From: UBA969 sp041694635
Lineage (GTDB): Bacteria > Planctomycetota > Planctomycetia > Gemmatales > Gemmataceae
NCBI GenBank assembly: GCA_041694635.1
Contig: JBDNHI010000014.1
Coordinates: 76,094 to 140,093, forward strand
Length of the DNA stretch: 64,000 nt
Direction: 5' to 3'
A model generated the notes under the pieces. That model was given only the letters and a program-made list of their open reading frames with translations, searched no databases and was not told the DNA's origin. A program made the position numbers and the translations under genes. Of the stretch, positions 25,780 to 36,300 are shown one piece after another. Position 1 is the stretch's first letter. Every line of letters starts with the position of its first letter.

Positions 25780-28700
25780 TTACTCCGCACTAGGGATGGT
25801 TTTATTGTCTACTTTAATTTCATTACCTGGTTCGTGGGCTTGTGGCCCTTTATCAAATTGATTACTTTCTGGATCATCTGGATCAATCGAAACAGAAACG
25901 GGTTTACTATTACCAAGCAATAAAGAAAATACAGCGGGTAGCACTAAAAGTGTACAAAGCGTTGAAGCTAAAAGTCCACCGATAACTGCCCTGCCCAATG
26001 GCGCTTGCATTTGTGAACCTTCTTCAAGGGCTAATGCCATAGGTAGCATACCTGTAGTCATTGCGCAGGTGGTCATAATGATAGGTCTAAGACGGCCCGC
26101 TGCCCCTTTAATCGCAGCTTCCGTTACAGATAGGCCATCTCGCCAGCGATCATTCATAAATGTAATCATCATCACCGAGTTTGAAACCGAAACCCCAATG
26201 CACATAATCGAACCCATAAAAGATTCAATATTTAAAGTGGTTTTTGTAAGAACTAATGCGCTTGCAACGCCAGTTAAAACACCAGGCACCGCACCAATCG
26301 AGGTAAACGCAAGTCTAGGCGATTGAAAGTATGCGGTAAGCATAACGAGAATAACAAAGACAGCAATGCAAAGCCCGATACTAAGGGCGGTAAACATTTG
26401 CTGCATGGTGCCCGTTTGGCCACGCACTTCAATTAATACGCCAAAGGGCGGGTCGCCTGCATCTTTAATAGCCTTTAGAACAAGGTTCGAAGCAGAACCA
26501 AGGTCGCTACCTTCAACATTTGCGGTAACGCTAATAAAGCGTTGTGAAGAAATACGGTCGATTTGCCCTGGGGTAACGCCAGTTTTTACACTTGCAACAT
26601 CCCGTACCATTAAATTGGTATCAGCATTTACAACCGATAAAGGTAAAGTTTCAACTTCGAGGGGCGAAGTCATCCGCTGGGTAGGAACCAAAACTTCAAC
26701 CTGATAATCGAAACCTGTTTTCGGATTTTGCCAGTAATTCAAAGCAATATAGCGGCTCGAATTTGTAGCAACAAGAACCGAGTTTCCAACTTGCTGCACA
26801 TTAACACCACTTAAACCAGCTTTTTCTCGATCGATCGTAACATCCACAGAAGGGTAATCAAGTGTTTGCTGAAACTGAACATCACGAAGGCAGGAAATAG
26901 CAAGCATCTTTTCCTTTACCTTTAAAGCGTGTGATCTAACATTGGTCATATTGTTGCCGTACACCACTACTTCAAGTGGTGTCGGCGAACCAAAGCTCAT
27001 TACACTAGAAACCATATCGCCGGGTTCAAAACCAAAGGTAAGATTAGAAGACCGCTTACGAGCTTCCTCAGAAGGAACGCCACGGGCTTCCATAACCTTA
27101 GCGAGCCAGGCTGAAATTTCGACAGGAAGAATTTTACGCATTTTTTCTCTGAAAGGGGCAAGTTCAACACCACTTCCTTCCTTGAACGCAAGTCGAAGCA
27201 CCCCATCATCGGGGCCGCGCATCATCGTAATCATCATATTAATGCCATAAACGGGGGCGATCTGCCCAGCGTAGCCAATGCTGATATTGATTTTTTCTTG
27301 ACCTACTTCGCGTTCAACGATTTCAAGAATTTTTTGCCCCATCATACGGGTAATTTCAAAGTTGGTACCAGGAGGTGGTCTAAAGCGCAGAACAAATTGC
27401 CCCGAATCAATCTGAGGGAAAAGTTCTTGCCCTAATCGCGAACCAAAAAAGATTAACACAACTGCTGCAAGTCCAATGTAAGAAGGAACTACAACCCACC
27501 TTAGTTTTACAATCCAATGAACCAAGCCTTCATAAGCCAGTTCAAACTTTTCAAACAGTGAAAGTTTATTTGTATGCTCGTGCTTCATTTCCTTAAGCAG
27601 CCAAACCGACATTACAGGAACAAAGGTACTGGAAAGGAGGTAGGAAGAAATCATTGCGAAACCAACTGCCAGGGCAAGGGGCATAAAAAGCGCCCGCAGT
27701 GGATCTACCATAATAAACGCTGGTATAAAAACCGAAAGAATACAGAACAGGGCTAAAAGCCTTGCTACCGCAGTGATATCGTTACCGCGCCTAACGGCCC
27801 TGGCAAGGCTGATCTTGCCTCGCATTTGTGCGTGAATATTTTCAATCTCAACGGTTGCTTCATCGACAAGAATCCCAATTGCAAGTGCCAACCCCCCCAG
27901 CGACATAATATTAATACTATTACCCGTTATATATAGGCCAAAAAGTGATCCCATCAAAGCAAGGGGAATATTACAAACCACCACGATAACACTTCTAAAA
28001 TCACCCAAGAATAAAAGAATCATCAACCCAGTAAGCGATGCCCCAATTAAGCCTTCGGTTCCCACGCTTTTAATCGCAGTCACCACGGTTGGAGATTCAT
28101 CAAATTCAAAACTGATTTTAACATCTTCTGGTAATACAGCTTTAAAGAATGGCATCGCATCAGCAATGTTTTTAACCACGGTAAGAGTTGATGCAGTATC
28201 TTTTTTAATAATAGGCAGGTAAACCGATTTCTTGCCATCGACTAACGCATAGCCATAATTCACATCGGTTGCATCGGTAATGGTTGCGACATCGCGGATA
28301 TAAACATTAAGCCCAAGTTTTAATGGAATATTACCAAGATCTTGAATATCTACTACAAGGGAGTTTGTAGGAACCAAAGGCATCTGATCACGGATGTAAA
28401 TGTTCCCAGCAGGAATAACCACATTCCCGCTCATAATCGCCTGAACAATATCTTGAGGGGAAAGATTGTAGGCGCGCAATTTATCTGGGTTTACATTAAC
28501 AAGAATTGATCTGCAATTAGGGCCGAATGGCGGGGTGCCTATTGTGCCAGGCACATTTTTTTGAATCAATGGCCTAATGAAATTCTGTGCGTAGTCCCCT
28601 ACCATTCCTAGCGAAGTTTTTTCACTCTTTAACACCAAATATCCTACAGGAACACTTCCCGCATCCATTCGTAAAATCAAGGGGGGCAGCGTTCCAATTG

Positions 28701-29058
28701 GCATTACCGACATCGCACGCTGCGACATCGCAGATACCTGCGCCATCGCCAAGCCCATATCCGTGCCCGGGAAAAACGACATCTTTACCAGCGCACACTG
28801 CTGCAGCGAATGCGACTCTATCGCTGATACCCCATCCACATACTGAAAATATAATTCAAACTGATTAACGATCAAGCCTTCCATCTGGATTGGGCTCATA
28901 CCACCATATTGCAAGTAGACATAAATTCTTGGGAGATTAAGCGGCGGGAAGATATCTACTCTCATCTTTGCTAACGCTAAAGATCCGCCACCGATTAACG
29001 CCACAACGATCATCATCATTGTTATTGGATGACGCAGGGCAAAGACAATTGGATTCAT
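25780..29058 (-). CDS. RND efflux transporter permease (AcrB/HAE-like)
   Basis: 1092 residues, the usual RND size, with twelve membrane segments in two repeated halves, each followed by a large periplasmic porter domain. N-terminus MNPIVFALRHPITMMMIVVALIGGG is characteristic. In transmembrane helix 4 the proton-relay pair, normally two Asp, reads GILVDEATVEIENIHAQ, i.e. Asp-Glu. The C-terminus ends in an acidic tail (DPDDPESNQFDKG). Proton-driven export of drugs, lipids or other hydrophobics is expected. First gene of an operon with its adaptor; the outer membrane factor lies on the opposite strand just beyond. The 101-bp gap to the divergent oxidoreductase holds both promoters. Confidence 0.93.
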   Translation of the reverse strand: MNPIVFALRHPITMMMIVVALIGGGSLALAKMRVDIFPPLNLPRIYVYLQYGGMSPIQMEGLIVNQFELYFQYVDGVSAIESHSLQQCALVKMSFFPGTDMGLAMAQVSAMSQRAMSVMPIGTLPPLILRMDAGSVPVGYLVLKSEKTSLGMVGDYAQNFIRPLIQKNVPGTIGTPPFGPNCRSILVNVNPDKLRAYNLSPQDIVQAIMSGNVVIPAGNIYIRDQMPLVPTNSLVVDIQDLGNIPLKLGLNVYIRDVATITDATDVNYGYALVDGKKSVYLPIIKKDTASTLTVVKNIADAMPFFKAVLPEDVKISFEFDESPTVVTAIKSVGTEGLIGASLTGLMILLFLGDFRSVIVVVCNIPLALMGSLFGLYITGNSINIMSLGGLALAIGILVDEATVEIENIHAQMRGKISLARAVRRGNDITAVARLLALFCILSVFIPAFIMVDPLRALFMPLALAVGFAMISSYLLSSTFVPVMSVWLLKEMKHEHTNKLSLFEKFELAYEGLVHWIVKLRWVVVPSYIGLAAVVLIFFGSRLGQELFPQIDSGQFVLRFRPPPGTNFEITRMMGQKILEIVEREVGQEKINISIGYAGQIAPVYGINMMITMMRGPDDGVLRLAFKEGSGVELAPFREKMRKILPVEISAWLAKVMEARGVPSEEARKRSSNLTFGFEPGDMVSSVMSFGSPTPLEVVVYGNNMTNVRSHALKVKEKMLAISCLRDVQFQQTLDYPSVDVTIDREKAGLSGVNVQQVGNSVLVATNSSRYIALNYWQNPKTGFDYQVEVLVPTQRMTSPLEVETLPLSVVNADTNLMVRDVASVKTGVTPGQIDRISSQRFISVTANVEGSDLGSASNLVLKAIKDAGDPPFGVLIEVRGQTGTMQQMFTALSIGLCIAVFVILVMLTAYFQSPRLAFTSIGAVPGVLTGVASALVLTKTTLNIESFMGSIMCIGVSVSNSVMMITFMNDRWRDGLSVTEAAIKGAAGRLRPIIMTTCAMTTGMLPMALALEEGSQMQAPLGRAVIGGLLASTLCTLLVLPAVFSLLLGNSKPVSVSIDPDDPESNQFDKGPQAHEPGNEIKVDNKTIPSAE

Positions 29059-29159
29059 TGATCACATCCTAAAATTTGTTGTTAAATAATGAATCATCGA
29101 TTAATATGGTTCAAAGCTACAAAAAGCATGTATCAAAAGCATTAAAAAAATGGTGAAAA

Positions 29160-30467
29160 ATGCAAAGGCAACCTCGACGGGCTTTCCTACAAAAGAACCT
29201 TGCCCTAGCTACTACTGCAATCTTAGATGCTAAAACCCTTGAAATTGCTAAAACCCTCAAAATCGGTTTTATCGGACCTGGAGGTATGGGCACCAATCAC
29301 CTCAAACTTTTAGTCCAGCGTAAGGATATTAGTATCAGTTATATTTGTGATCCCGATTCCTTAAAACTTGCCAATGCTGTTAAGCTGGTTCAAACTGCAA
29401 GTGGAATCGAACCCAAAGCTGTCAAAGATATGCGCCAAATCTTTGATGATAAATCAATCGATGCTGTTTGGATTGCAACTCCTGATCACTGGCACGGCCC
29501 CGCCACTATTCTTGCTTGCGAAGCTGGCAAACATGTCTATGTCGAAAAACCTTGTAGCCATAATATTCGTGAAGGTAGATTGATGGTTGAGGCTGCCCGT
29601 AAAAATAAATGCATTGTTCAAGTAGGCACTCAATCTCGTAGCACCCCTCATATCCTTCAAGCGATGAAGAAAATTCAAGAAGGCGCCATCGGCGAAGTCC
29701 TTGTCTCCAAAGCCTGGAACAGCCAATTACGGCGAGATATTGGCAAACAAAAATCTTCCAATCCTCCACCTAATCTTGATTACGATCTTTGGACTGGGCC
29801 CGCACCTCTTCGACCTTATCAGTCTAATTTACTTCCCGGTATCTGGCGCTGGTGGTTAGACTTCGGCACTGGCGATGCCGGGAACGATGGCGTTCACGAA
29901 ATCGATATTGCTCGCTGGGGCTTAGGCGTTAACACTCATCCTTCTAACATCGCTGCCCTAGGTGGTAAAAATTTCTTCAAAGATGACCAGCAATTCCCCG
30001 ATACTATGTACTGCGCCTTCGATTACCCCAAAGCTTCCAAACAAGGCTTTTCTAAACAACTTATTTATGAACACCGCATTTGGTCTCCTTATATTCAAGA
30101 AGGTTTCGAAAACGGGAATGCTTTTTATGGCACCAATGGAATGATGATTCTCGGCAAGAACGGCGGTTGGCAACTCTTTGGCCCAAAAAATAAACTCATT
30201 GATTCAGGCAAAGGTTCTAGCGATGTCTCTGCTCATCATCAAAACTTTATCGATTGCATCTTTTCAGGCAAAACTCCCAATGGCGATATTGCCGAAGGGC
30301 ACCTCAGCGCTTCTCTTGCTCACCTTGCTAACATTGCTTGCCGACTTAATAAAAGTTTTTCCTTCGACCCAACGATTGAAAAAATAACTGACCTTCCACT
30401 TGCCAACAAACTTGTTGGCAGAACTTACCGCGAAGGCGGGCATTGGGCCATACCTAAAGGCGTTTAA
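29160..30467 (+). CDS. Gfo/Idh/MocA family oxidoreductase, Tat-type leader
   Basis: 435 residues. Tat-like leader (RQPRRAFLQKNLALATTAI). Rossmann NAD(P) fold with GFIGPGGMGTNHLKLL (about 39-55), the conserved EKPCSHN (canonical EKP motif, about 129-135), and the C-terminal alpha/beta domain with GNDGVHEIDIARWGLG holding the usual His-x3-Asp pattern. Planctomycete members of this group act on sugars or inositol-like substrates in the periplasm. Followed by a carbohydrate esterase (54 bp) and a DUF1080 hydrolase (53 bp), likely one operon for glycan breakdown. Substrate unknown. Confidence 0.88.
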   Translation: MQRQPRRAFLQKNLALATTAILDAKTLEIAKTLKIGFIGPGGMGTNHLKLLVQRKDISISYICDPDSLKLANAVKLVQTASGIEPKAVKDMRQIFDDKSIDAVWIATPDHWHGPATILACEAGKHVYVEKPCSHNIREGRLMVEAARKNKCIVQVGTQSRSTPHILQAMKKIQEGAIGEVLVSKAWNSQLRRDIGKQKSSNPPPNLDYDLWTGPAPLRPYQSNLLPGIWRWWLDFGTGDAGNDGVHEIDIARWGLGVNTHPSNIAALGGKNFFKDDQQFPDTMYCAFDYPKASKQGFSKQLIYEHRIWSPYIQEGFENGNAFYGTNGMMILGKNGGWQLFGPKNKLIDSGKGSSDVSAHHQNFIDCIFSGKTPNGDIAEGHLSASLAHLANIACRLNKSFSFDPTIEKITDLPLANKLVGRTYREGGHWAIPKGV

Positions 30468-30521
30468 CTATCTCTTGTTTAAAGTTTTTTCTCTCTATTT
30501 TTTTAATTTGAGACCTTCACT

Positions 30522-31355
30522 ATGAACTATTCTTGTTTTACATTCTTAACCGTTTTACTAATTTCAAACCTTTTTCCTTCTGCAAATTTTTTACCTTCTT
30601 CAAGCCTTTGTTTGGCCGATGAAGTAAAGCTTCCATCCAAAGAAAAGTTTTATCTCTTCCTCCTAGTTGGACAATCGAATATGGCTGGTAGGGGTCTGGT
30701 GGAAACGCAGGATAAAACCCCAGACCCTCAAGTATTAATGCTCAATAAAGCTGGCTTCTGGGTTCCAGCAATCGACCCACTACATTCCGATAAAACTTCC
30801 GCCGGAACTGGCCTAGGTAAAACCTTTGCTTTAAAAATTGCAGATGCAAACCCAGGCATCACTATTGGACTGATCCCTTGTGCGGTGGGTGGTTCTCCAA
30901 TTGATAGCTGGAAGCAAGGCAAGTTTTACGCCCCCACCAAAAGCCATCCTTGGGATGATGCAATCCAACGATCTAAGATTGCCCTTAAATCTGGTCTGTT
31001 AAAAGGCATTCTTTGGCATCAGGGAGAATCAGATTCTAACAAAATGCTGGCTAGCACTTATGAATTAAAGTTACAAAACCTTATTCAAAATTTTCGTAAG
31101 GATTTAGGTGCCCCTGATGTCCCTTTTATCATAGGTCAGATTGGGAAATTTGAAGATAAGCCTTGGGATGAATTCCACACTACTATTGATAAAGCTCATC
31201 AAAACATTTCTAAAACTATTCCCATTACTGCCTATGTTAGTGCTGAAGGATTAAAACATAAAGGCGATAAAACTCATTTTGATGCAGCTTCTTACCGAGA
31301 ATTCGGAAAACGCTACGCAGAAGCTTTTTTGAAACTTGTACCTGTTAAGAAATAA
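30522..31355 (+). CDS. Secreted carbohydrate esterase (SASA/CE6, sialate O-acetylesterase-like)
   Basis: 277 residues with a signal peptide (hydrophobic 7-33). SGNH-type esterase: block I FLLVGQSNMAG with the nucleophile Ser, block with LIPCAVGGSPIDSW, GILWHQGESDSN, and the final Asp-x-x-His pair in GDKTHFDAASYREFG. This arrangement is that of CE6 acetylxylan esterases and DUF303 proteins, which remove acetyl groups from polysaccharides. It sits between an oxidoreductase and a DUF1080 hydrolase on the same strand. Confidence 0.88.
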   Translation: MNYSCFTFLTVLLISNLFPSANFLPSSSLCLADEVKLPSKEKFYLFLLVGQSNMAGRGLVETQDKTPDPQVLMLNKAGFWVPAIDPLHSDKTSAGTGLGKTFALKIADANPGITIGLIPCAVGGSPIDSWKQGKFYAPTKSHPWDDAIQRSKIALKSGLLKGILWHQGESDSNKMLASTYELKLQNLIQNFRKDLGAPDVPFIIGQIGKFEDKPWDEFHTTIDKAHQNISKTIPITAYVSAEGLKHKGDKTHFDAASYREFGKRYAEAFLKLVPVKK

Positions 31356-31408
31356 TCATTTTAAATGTAGTTATGATTTCTTAAAACTTCTTTTGGAGAA
31401 TTCACACA

Positions 31409-32137
31409 ATGAAACTTTTATCCTTTGCTTTTCTTACACTTTTTATTCCGATTGGTATTCTTCTTGCTGCGGATCCTGTTCCACCAAAAGGCTTTCGCCC
31501 TCTATTCAATGGCAAGGATCTTTCTGGCTGGTATGGCTTAAACCCTCACGCTTCCGCAAAGCTACAAGGTGAAAAGCTTAGCGCTAATCTTAAAAAACAA
31601 CGCGATGAATTTTCCAAACATTGGAAGGTTGATAACAACGAACTCATCAATGCAGGCGATGGGCCTTATGCCATCTCGAACGAAGAATTTGGAGATATCG
31701 AACTTCTGGTTGAATATAAAACTGTCGCTAAGGCAGATAGCGGAATCTATCTTCGTGGCTCGCCTCAAATTCAAATCTGGGATATCAACCAACCAAGTTT
31801 AGAAAAGGCACCCGACCGAAACCCAAACCGTGGCTCTGGGGGCCTTTTTAACAACTCCATTAAATCTAAGGGCCGTGACCCTCTTGTTGTTGCTGACAAA
31901 CCTTTTGGCGAATGGAACTCCTTCCGCATCAAACAAGTGCAGTCACAAACTTGGGTTTGGCTTAACGATAAATTAGTTGTCGATAATGCAAAAATGGAAA
32001 ATTACTGGGATCGTAAGTCTCCCTTGCCCAAGAAGGGGCCGATTATGCTGCAAACTCACGGGGGTGAAATTCGCTGGCGCAATATCTTCGTTAGAGATAT
32101 TTCACCCGACGAAGCTAAATCTCTTCTTGCAAAGTGA
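31409..32137 (+). CDS. Secreted DUF1080 (3-keto-disaccharide hydrolase-like) protein
   Basis: 242 residues with a signal peptide (KLLSFAFLTLFIPIGILLAA). DUF1080 is a concanavalin-like beta-sandwich; the opening GFRPLFNGKDLSGWYG is the family hallmark. Some members hydrolyse 3-keto-glycosides, acting with Gfo/Idh/MocA oxidoreductases that make the 3-keto sugar. The oxidoreductase two genes upstream in the same direction fits that scheme well. The central SGIYLRGSPQIQIWD and C-terminal GEIRWRNIFVRDI are also typical. Confidence 0.9.
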   Translation: MKLLSFAFLTLFIPIGILLAADPVPPKGFRPLFNGKDLSGWYGLNPHASAKLQGEKLSANLKKQRDEFSKHWKVDNNELINAGDGPYAISNEEFGDIELLVEYKTVAKADSGIYLRGSPQIQIWDINQPSLEKAPDRNPNRGSGGLFNNSIKSKGRDPLVVADKPFGEWNSFRIKQVQSQTWVWLNDKLVVDNAKMENYWDRKSPLPKKGPIMLQTHGGEIRWRNIFVRDISPDEAKSLLAK

Positions 32138-32199
32138 TGCTTTAAATTTCAAAATCTTAAGTGCAACTTGTACCTAATTCATTCCAAATTAAAATGTGT

Positions 32200-33057
32200 T
32201 TACCGGGGCAAATACGCCCTTTCAATTTCCTCTTCGGATTTTGAAATAGTTTCTTTAGGCTTTGTTAAATTTAATCTGGATACAACTTCGGGTTCTCTTT
32301 GTGCAATTTCCCATTCTGCTGCTGCATAGCCAATGGTTACTCCGGTTAAAGTTATAGCTGGGCCAATATAAAAAGAAGCAAATAAACTTGCTACCATGTC
32401 TGAGCCATCTAAAATTTTTGGATACATTTGTCGATAGGTTGCTTTTTCGAGTTCCCAATCTTGAGTTTCCTTTGCATAAGCAATAACTTCATTAGTTTTT
32501 TGCTTCTGAGTATAAATAGAAATGAACGGTATTTTTGATGCAAGCGCATACGCACCTGGATTTTTCTTTGATTTAATGATTTTTGCAGTAGATAACTCTT
32601 CTAATATTGCTACTGGATCATTTGAATTTATATGCAGAGTGTTGGTGAAAGGATCGTAACGATTTATTCCCCAAAAACTTGGCCTGACAACCACTGATTC
32701 AACCCAGTTGATCGAGCCAAGCGAATATTTTATCAAGGGGTTTACACTTTCATTCTCCTGCAACTTTTTCCAATCTTCTTTTGGCGTTTCTTGCTGTATT
32801 TTTACTTCCACCAGTTCCAGTTCGTTTTTCTCAAGGAATTCGTTCAAGATTTTTAAGTTGGTAGGCGATAATGGCTCACGGGCACGGTTCCAAGGCAGCT
32901 TCCTTCGAATTTTTTCTACCGTTGTTTTACCTTCTTCAGACTCAATTACTGATTCTTGTACCGCTATAGGTTGGATTTCTTTCCGTACGGATTCTTTTAC
33001 TCTTAAGCTTGAGCAACCCCCTATCGCAATCAACATGATTATTAAACAAATACGCAT
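32200..33057 (-). CDS. Hypothetical lipoprotein
   Basis: 285 residues from the ATG at 33057, with GGAAAG 6 bases ahead. The lipobox IGGC ends a short signal (MRICLIIMLIAIGGCSS). The first 60 mature residues are charged and probably disordered. The rest is alpha/beta with segments VKIQQETPKEDWKKLQENE and LHINSNDPVAILEELSTAKI; near the C-terminus a hydrophobic stretch (YIGPAITLTGVTIGYAAAEW, about 235-255) resembles one found in planctomycete proteins with putative peptidase-like lipoprotein folds, but I recognise no catalytic motif. Convergent with the DUF1080 gene. Confidence 0.7.
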   Translation of the reverse strand: MRICLIIMLIAIGGCSSLRVKESVRKEIQPIAVQESVIESEEGKTTVEKIRRKLPWNRAREPLSPTNLKILNEFLEKNELELVEVKIQQETPKEDWKKLQENESVNPLIKYSLGSINWVESVVVRPSFWGINRYDPFTNTLHINSNDPVAILEELSTAKIIKSKKNPGAYALASKIPFISIYTQKQKTNEVIAYAKETQDWELEKATYRQMYPKILDGSDMVASLFASFYIGPAITLTGVTIGYAAAEWEIAQREPEVVSRLNLTKPKETISKSEEEIERAYLPR

Positions 33058-33399
33058 CAATTCTTTCCATATGGTGAGATGTGCTATAACCTTTATTTTT
33101 TAAAAAGCAATCTCATCGGTTTCAATTAGGTTACTCAAACTTACTTTTAAGCGAGGATAAATAATAAATGGCACAATTTTGCCCGTTTAGGTAATTCTGA
33201 AAACACCTTAAATTAACAAGGTGAGTTCAACAGCGTAAAAGCCCCGGCATTGCCGTGACACAAGCACGGGGTCCAACCAAAATATCTTTTGCAATTCAAA
33301 CAGCTAGCAGTTGCAACAAATAAGAAGTAGAAGTAAAATAAAAAGAGTACTTTTTATAAAAATCGCCTACCTACGGGCCTGTTGGGATCCATCCTACCT
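33058..33399. other. Intergenic region without a recognisable gene
   Basis: 342 bp between divergent genes. It contains a short G+C-rich stretch near 33240-33275 (CCCCGGCATTGCCGTG and CACGGGGT) that could form a small hairpin (CCGTG/CACGG). The A+T-rich DNA at 33300-33370 probably holds the promoter of the following operon. Nothing else is supportable. Confidence 0.35.
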
Positions 33400-36300
33400 A
33401 TGTCAAAAAAACCAATTACCTCATTACTTCTTCTAGCTTTTTTACTTACACCTGCGGTTCAAGCAGGCGAAGCAGAAGACTTCGCTTTTTTTGAAGCCAA
33501 GGTGCGCCCACTTCTCATCGAACATTGCTATTCTTGCCATTCTAAAGATGCGAAAAAAGTTCGCGGCGAATTACTCCTCGATTCCAAAGAAGCTTGGCTG
33601 AAAGGTGGCGAAAGTGGACCAGTCATAGTACTCAATCACCCTGAAAAAAGCCTTTTTATCAAAGTTCTTAGCTACAACGATACGATTCAAATGCCACCCA
33701 AGGGAAAGTTGGCAGACAAAGATATTGCAATCCTGACTGAATGGGTCAAACGAGGGGCACCCGACCCCCGTAAAGGAACTGCACCCGTCATTGCAGTAAA
33801 AAAGATCGACTACGAAGCTGCGAAGAAGTATTGGGCATGGCAACCTCTGAAGAATGTTGCGCCTCCCACAGTTAAAGATGCAAGTTGGTGCAAGACCCCA
33901 ATCGATCACTTTCTTAAATTCAACATGGAAGCCAAGAGCATCACCCCGAACCCTGTTGCAGATAAGCATAAACTTATTCGCAGGGCATACCTTGATTTAA
34001 TAGGATTGCCACCTTCTCCTAAAGAAGTTGATGTTTTTGTTAAGGATGATTCGGCAGACGCCTACGCAAAATTGATTGATCGTTTATTGCAAAACCCAGG
34101 TTACGGAGAAAGATGGGGCAGGCACTGGCTTGATGTTTCCCGCTTTGCTGAAAGCCATGGGTATGAACAAGATTACGATAGGCCCAATGCCTACCACTAT
34201 CGCGACTTCGTTATCAAGGCCCTTAATCAAAATCTGCCTTACAACACTTTCGTCAAATGGCAGTTAGCAGGCGATGAATATGAGCCAAACAATCCTCTGG
34301 CGATGATGGCAACGGGATTTTTAGCAGCAGGAACTCACGCGACTCAGATCACCGCAAGTCAGGCAGAAAAAGAACGCTACGATGAACTTGACGACATGGT
34401 TCGCACCATCAGCACGACAATGCTAGGGCTTACGATTGCTTGCGCCCGCTGCCACGATCATAAGTTCGATCCGATAAGTAGTAATGATTATTACCGAATG
34501 ATTTCGACTTTTTCGACTACGGTAAGGTCTGATTACGATATCAAGATAGATTCAGAAAGTTACAGCAAGGAAAAATCTGCCTTTGATACGGAAAAGAAAA
34601 AGTTAGAAGAGGAGCGAACTGTTTGGGAAAAGCAGAATCTTAATGCAAAGTTAGAAGCGTGGGTAAAATCGGGGGCAAAGGATACCCAAGCCTCTCCCTT
34701 TTTATTCCCTGAAATTCTTTCGGTTAAAGCTAAGAATGGCACAGCCCTTTCTTCTACAGCCAACGGCATTATTTTAGCCACGGGTAAAAACCCAGATTTT
34801 GAAACCTACAGCATCATTCTAAAATCTAGCAGTAATAAGGTTGCAGCTATTAGATTAGAAGCGCTTAGTGATGTGGCGTTAGTTAAAGGTGGGCCGGGCA
34901 GGGCACCGAATGGCAACTTCGCACTCAGCGATTTTAATGTTTCGGTTACTCCCTTTGATGCAGCCAACAAGCCAACTAAGGCACAGCCTGTGAAGTTGAA
35001 AACGGTTCGCTCTTCTTTTGACCAGAAGGGTTTGCCTGCCTTGGCGACCATTGATGCGGATAAGAAATCTTCTTGGGCCATCGATCCGCAATTTGGGAAG
35101 AATCATCAGGCGGTTTATGAACTCGATAAACCGCTTGAACTTCCTTACGGTGGGGAATGGTTGGTGAGCTTAGATTTTAATGGGAACAATTTTCATAATC
35201 TTGGTAAGTTAAGGCTTTCATTAACTTCGATGGCGTTAGCCCCGCTAGAAGTTCAGCCATTGCCTGAGAAAACACAATTAGCAATTGCAAAGCTTAAATC
35301 TGGGGAAAAGATTACAGCATTAGAACTTTCCGAACTCGGGGTTTGGTACCGAACTAAAGATGAAGATTGGCAGAAGCTTAATAAAAAAGTTGAAGATCAC
35401 AATCGTAATGAGCCCAAATCAAAGGTAGTGAAGGCTCTTATTTCCAGCGAAGGGGTTCCTGCGGTAAAAAATCATACCCAAGGGGCTGACTTTTACGACC
35501 CTATTCATGTACTCAAGCGAGGCGACCTTGGTCAAAAAGTATCCATCGCGTCTACAGGCTATCCTCAAGTTCTGATGAAATCTAACCTTGACGAAAAACA
35601 TTGGCTGACTAAAGCTCCCGACGGTTCTAAAACTTCCTTCCGCAGAAAAAGCATGGCGGAATGGATTACCGATACCGAGCAAGGTGCAGGTATTCTTCTT
35701 GCTAGGGTTATAGTCAACCGAGTTTGGCATTATCATTTTGGCAGAGGTATTGTCTCCACACCTAGTGATTTTGGTGTTCAGGGTGAAAAACCTTCCAACC
35801 CTGAATTACTCGATTGGCTGGCAGCAGAGTTTATTCGCAACGGTTGGAAACTCAAGGAATTACATAAGCTGATTATGACCAGTGCAGCTTTTATGCAATC
35901 TTCGAGCGTTGATGAGCCTAGGCAATTAAAAGACCGCGAGAACAATCTTGTTTGGCATTTTCAATCGCGCAGATTAGAAGCTGAAATCATCCGCGATTCC
36001 ATGCTCAGTATTTCTGAAACCTTAGATCCCACGCCTTTTGGCCCAGGTACCCTAGATAATAATCAAAAACGCAGAAGCATCTATTTCTTCATCAAGCGGA
36101 GTAAACTTATTCCTATGATGATGCTTTTTGATGCCCCTGATTCTTTGCAAGATATGGCACTAAGGCCATCTACAACCATTGCGCCCCAAGCACTATTAAT
36201 GATGAACAGCAATATTATTAGGGGCTATGCAGATGCTTTTGCAATCAAGGTGATTAAGGAAGCGGGCGCTAAACCAGAGGATCAGATTAGACGAGCTTTC

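Noticed and set aside
33240..33275. Short G+C-rich hairpin as a small RNA gene
   Set aside because: The stem is only about five pairs, with no promoter-like or terminator-like flank that I can defend.
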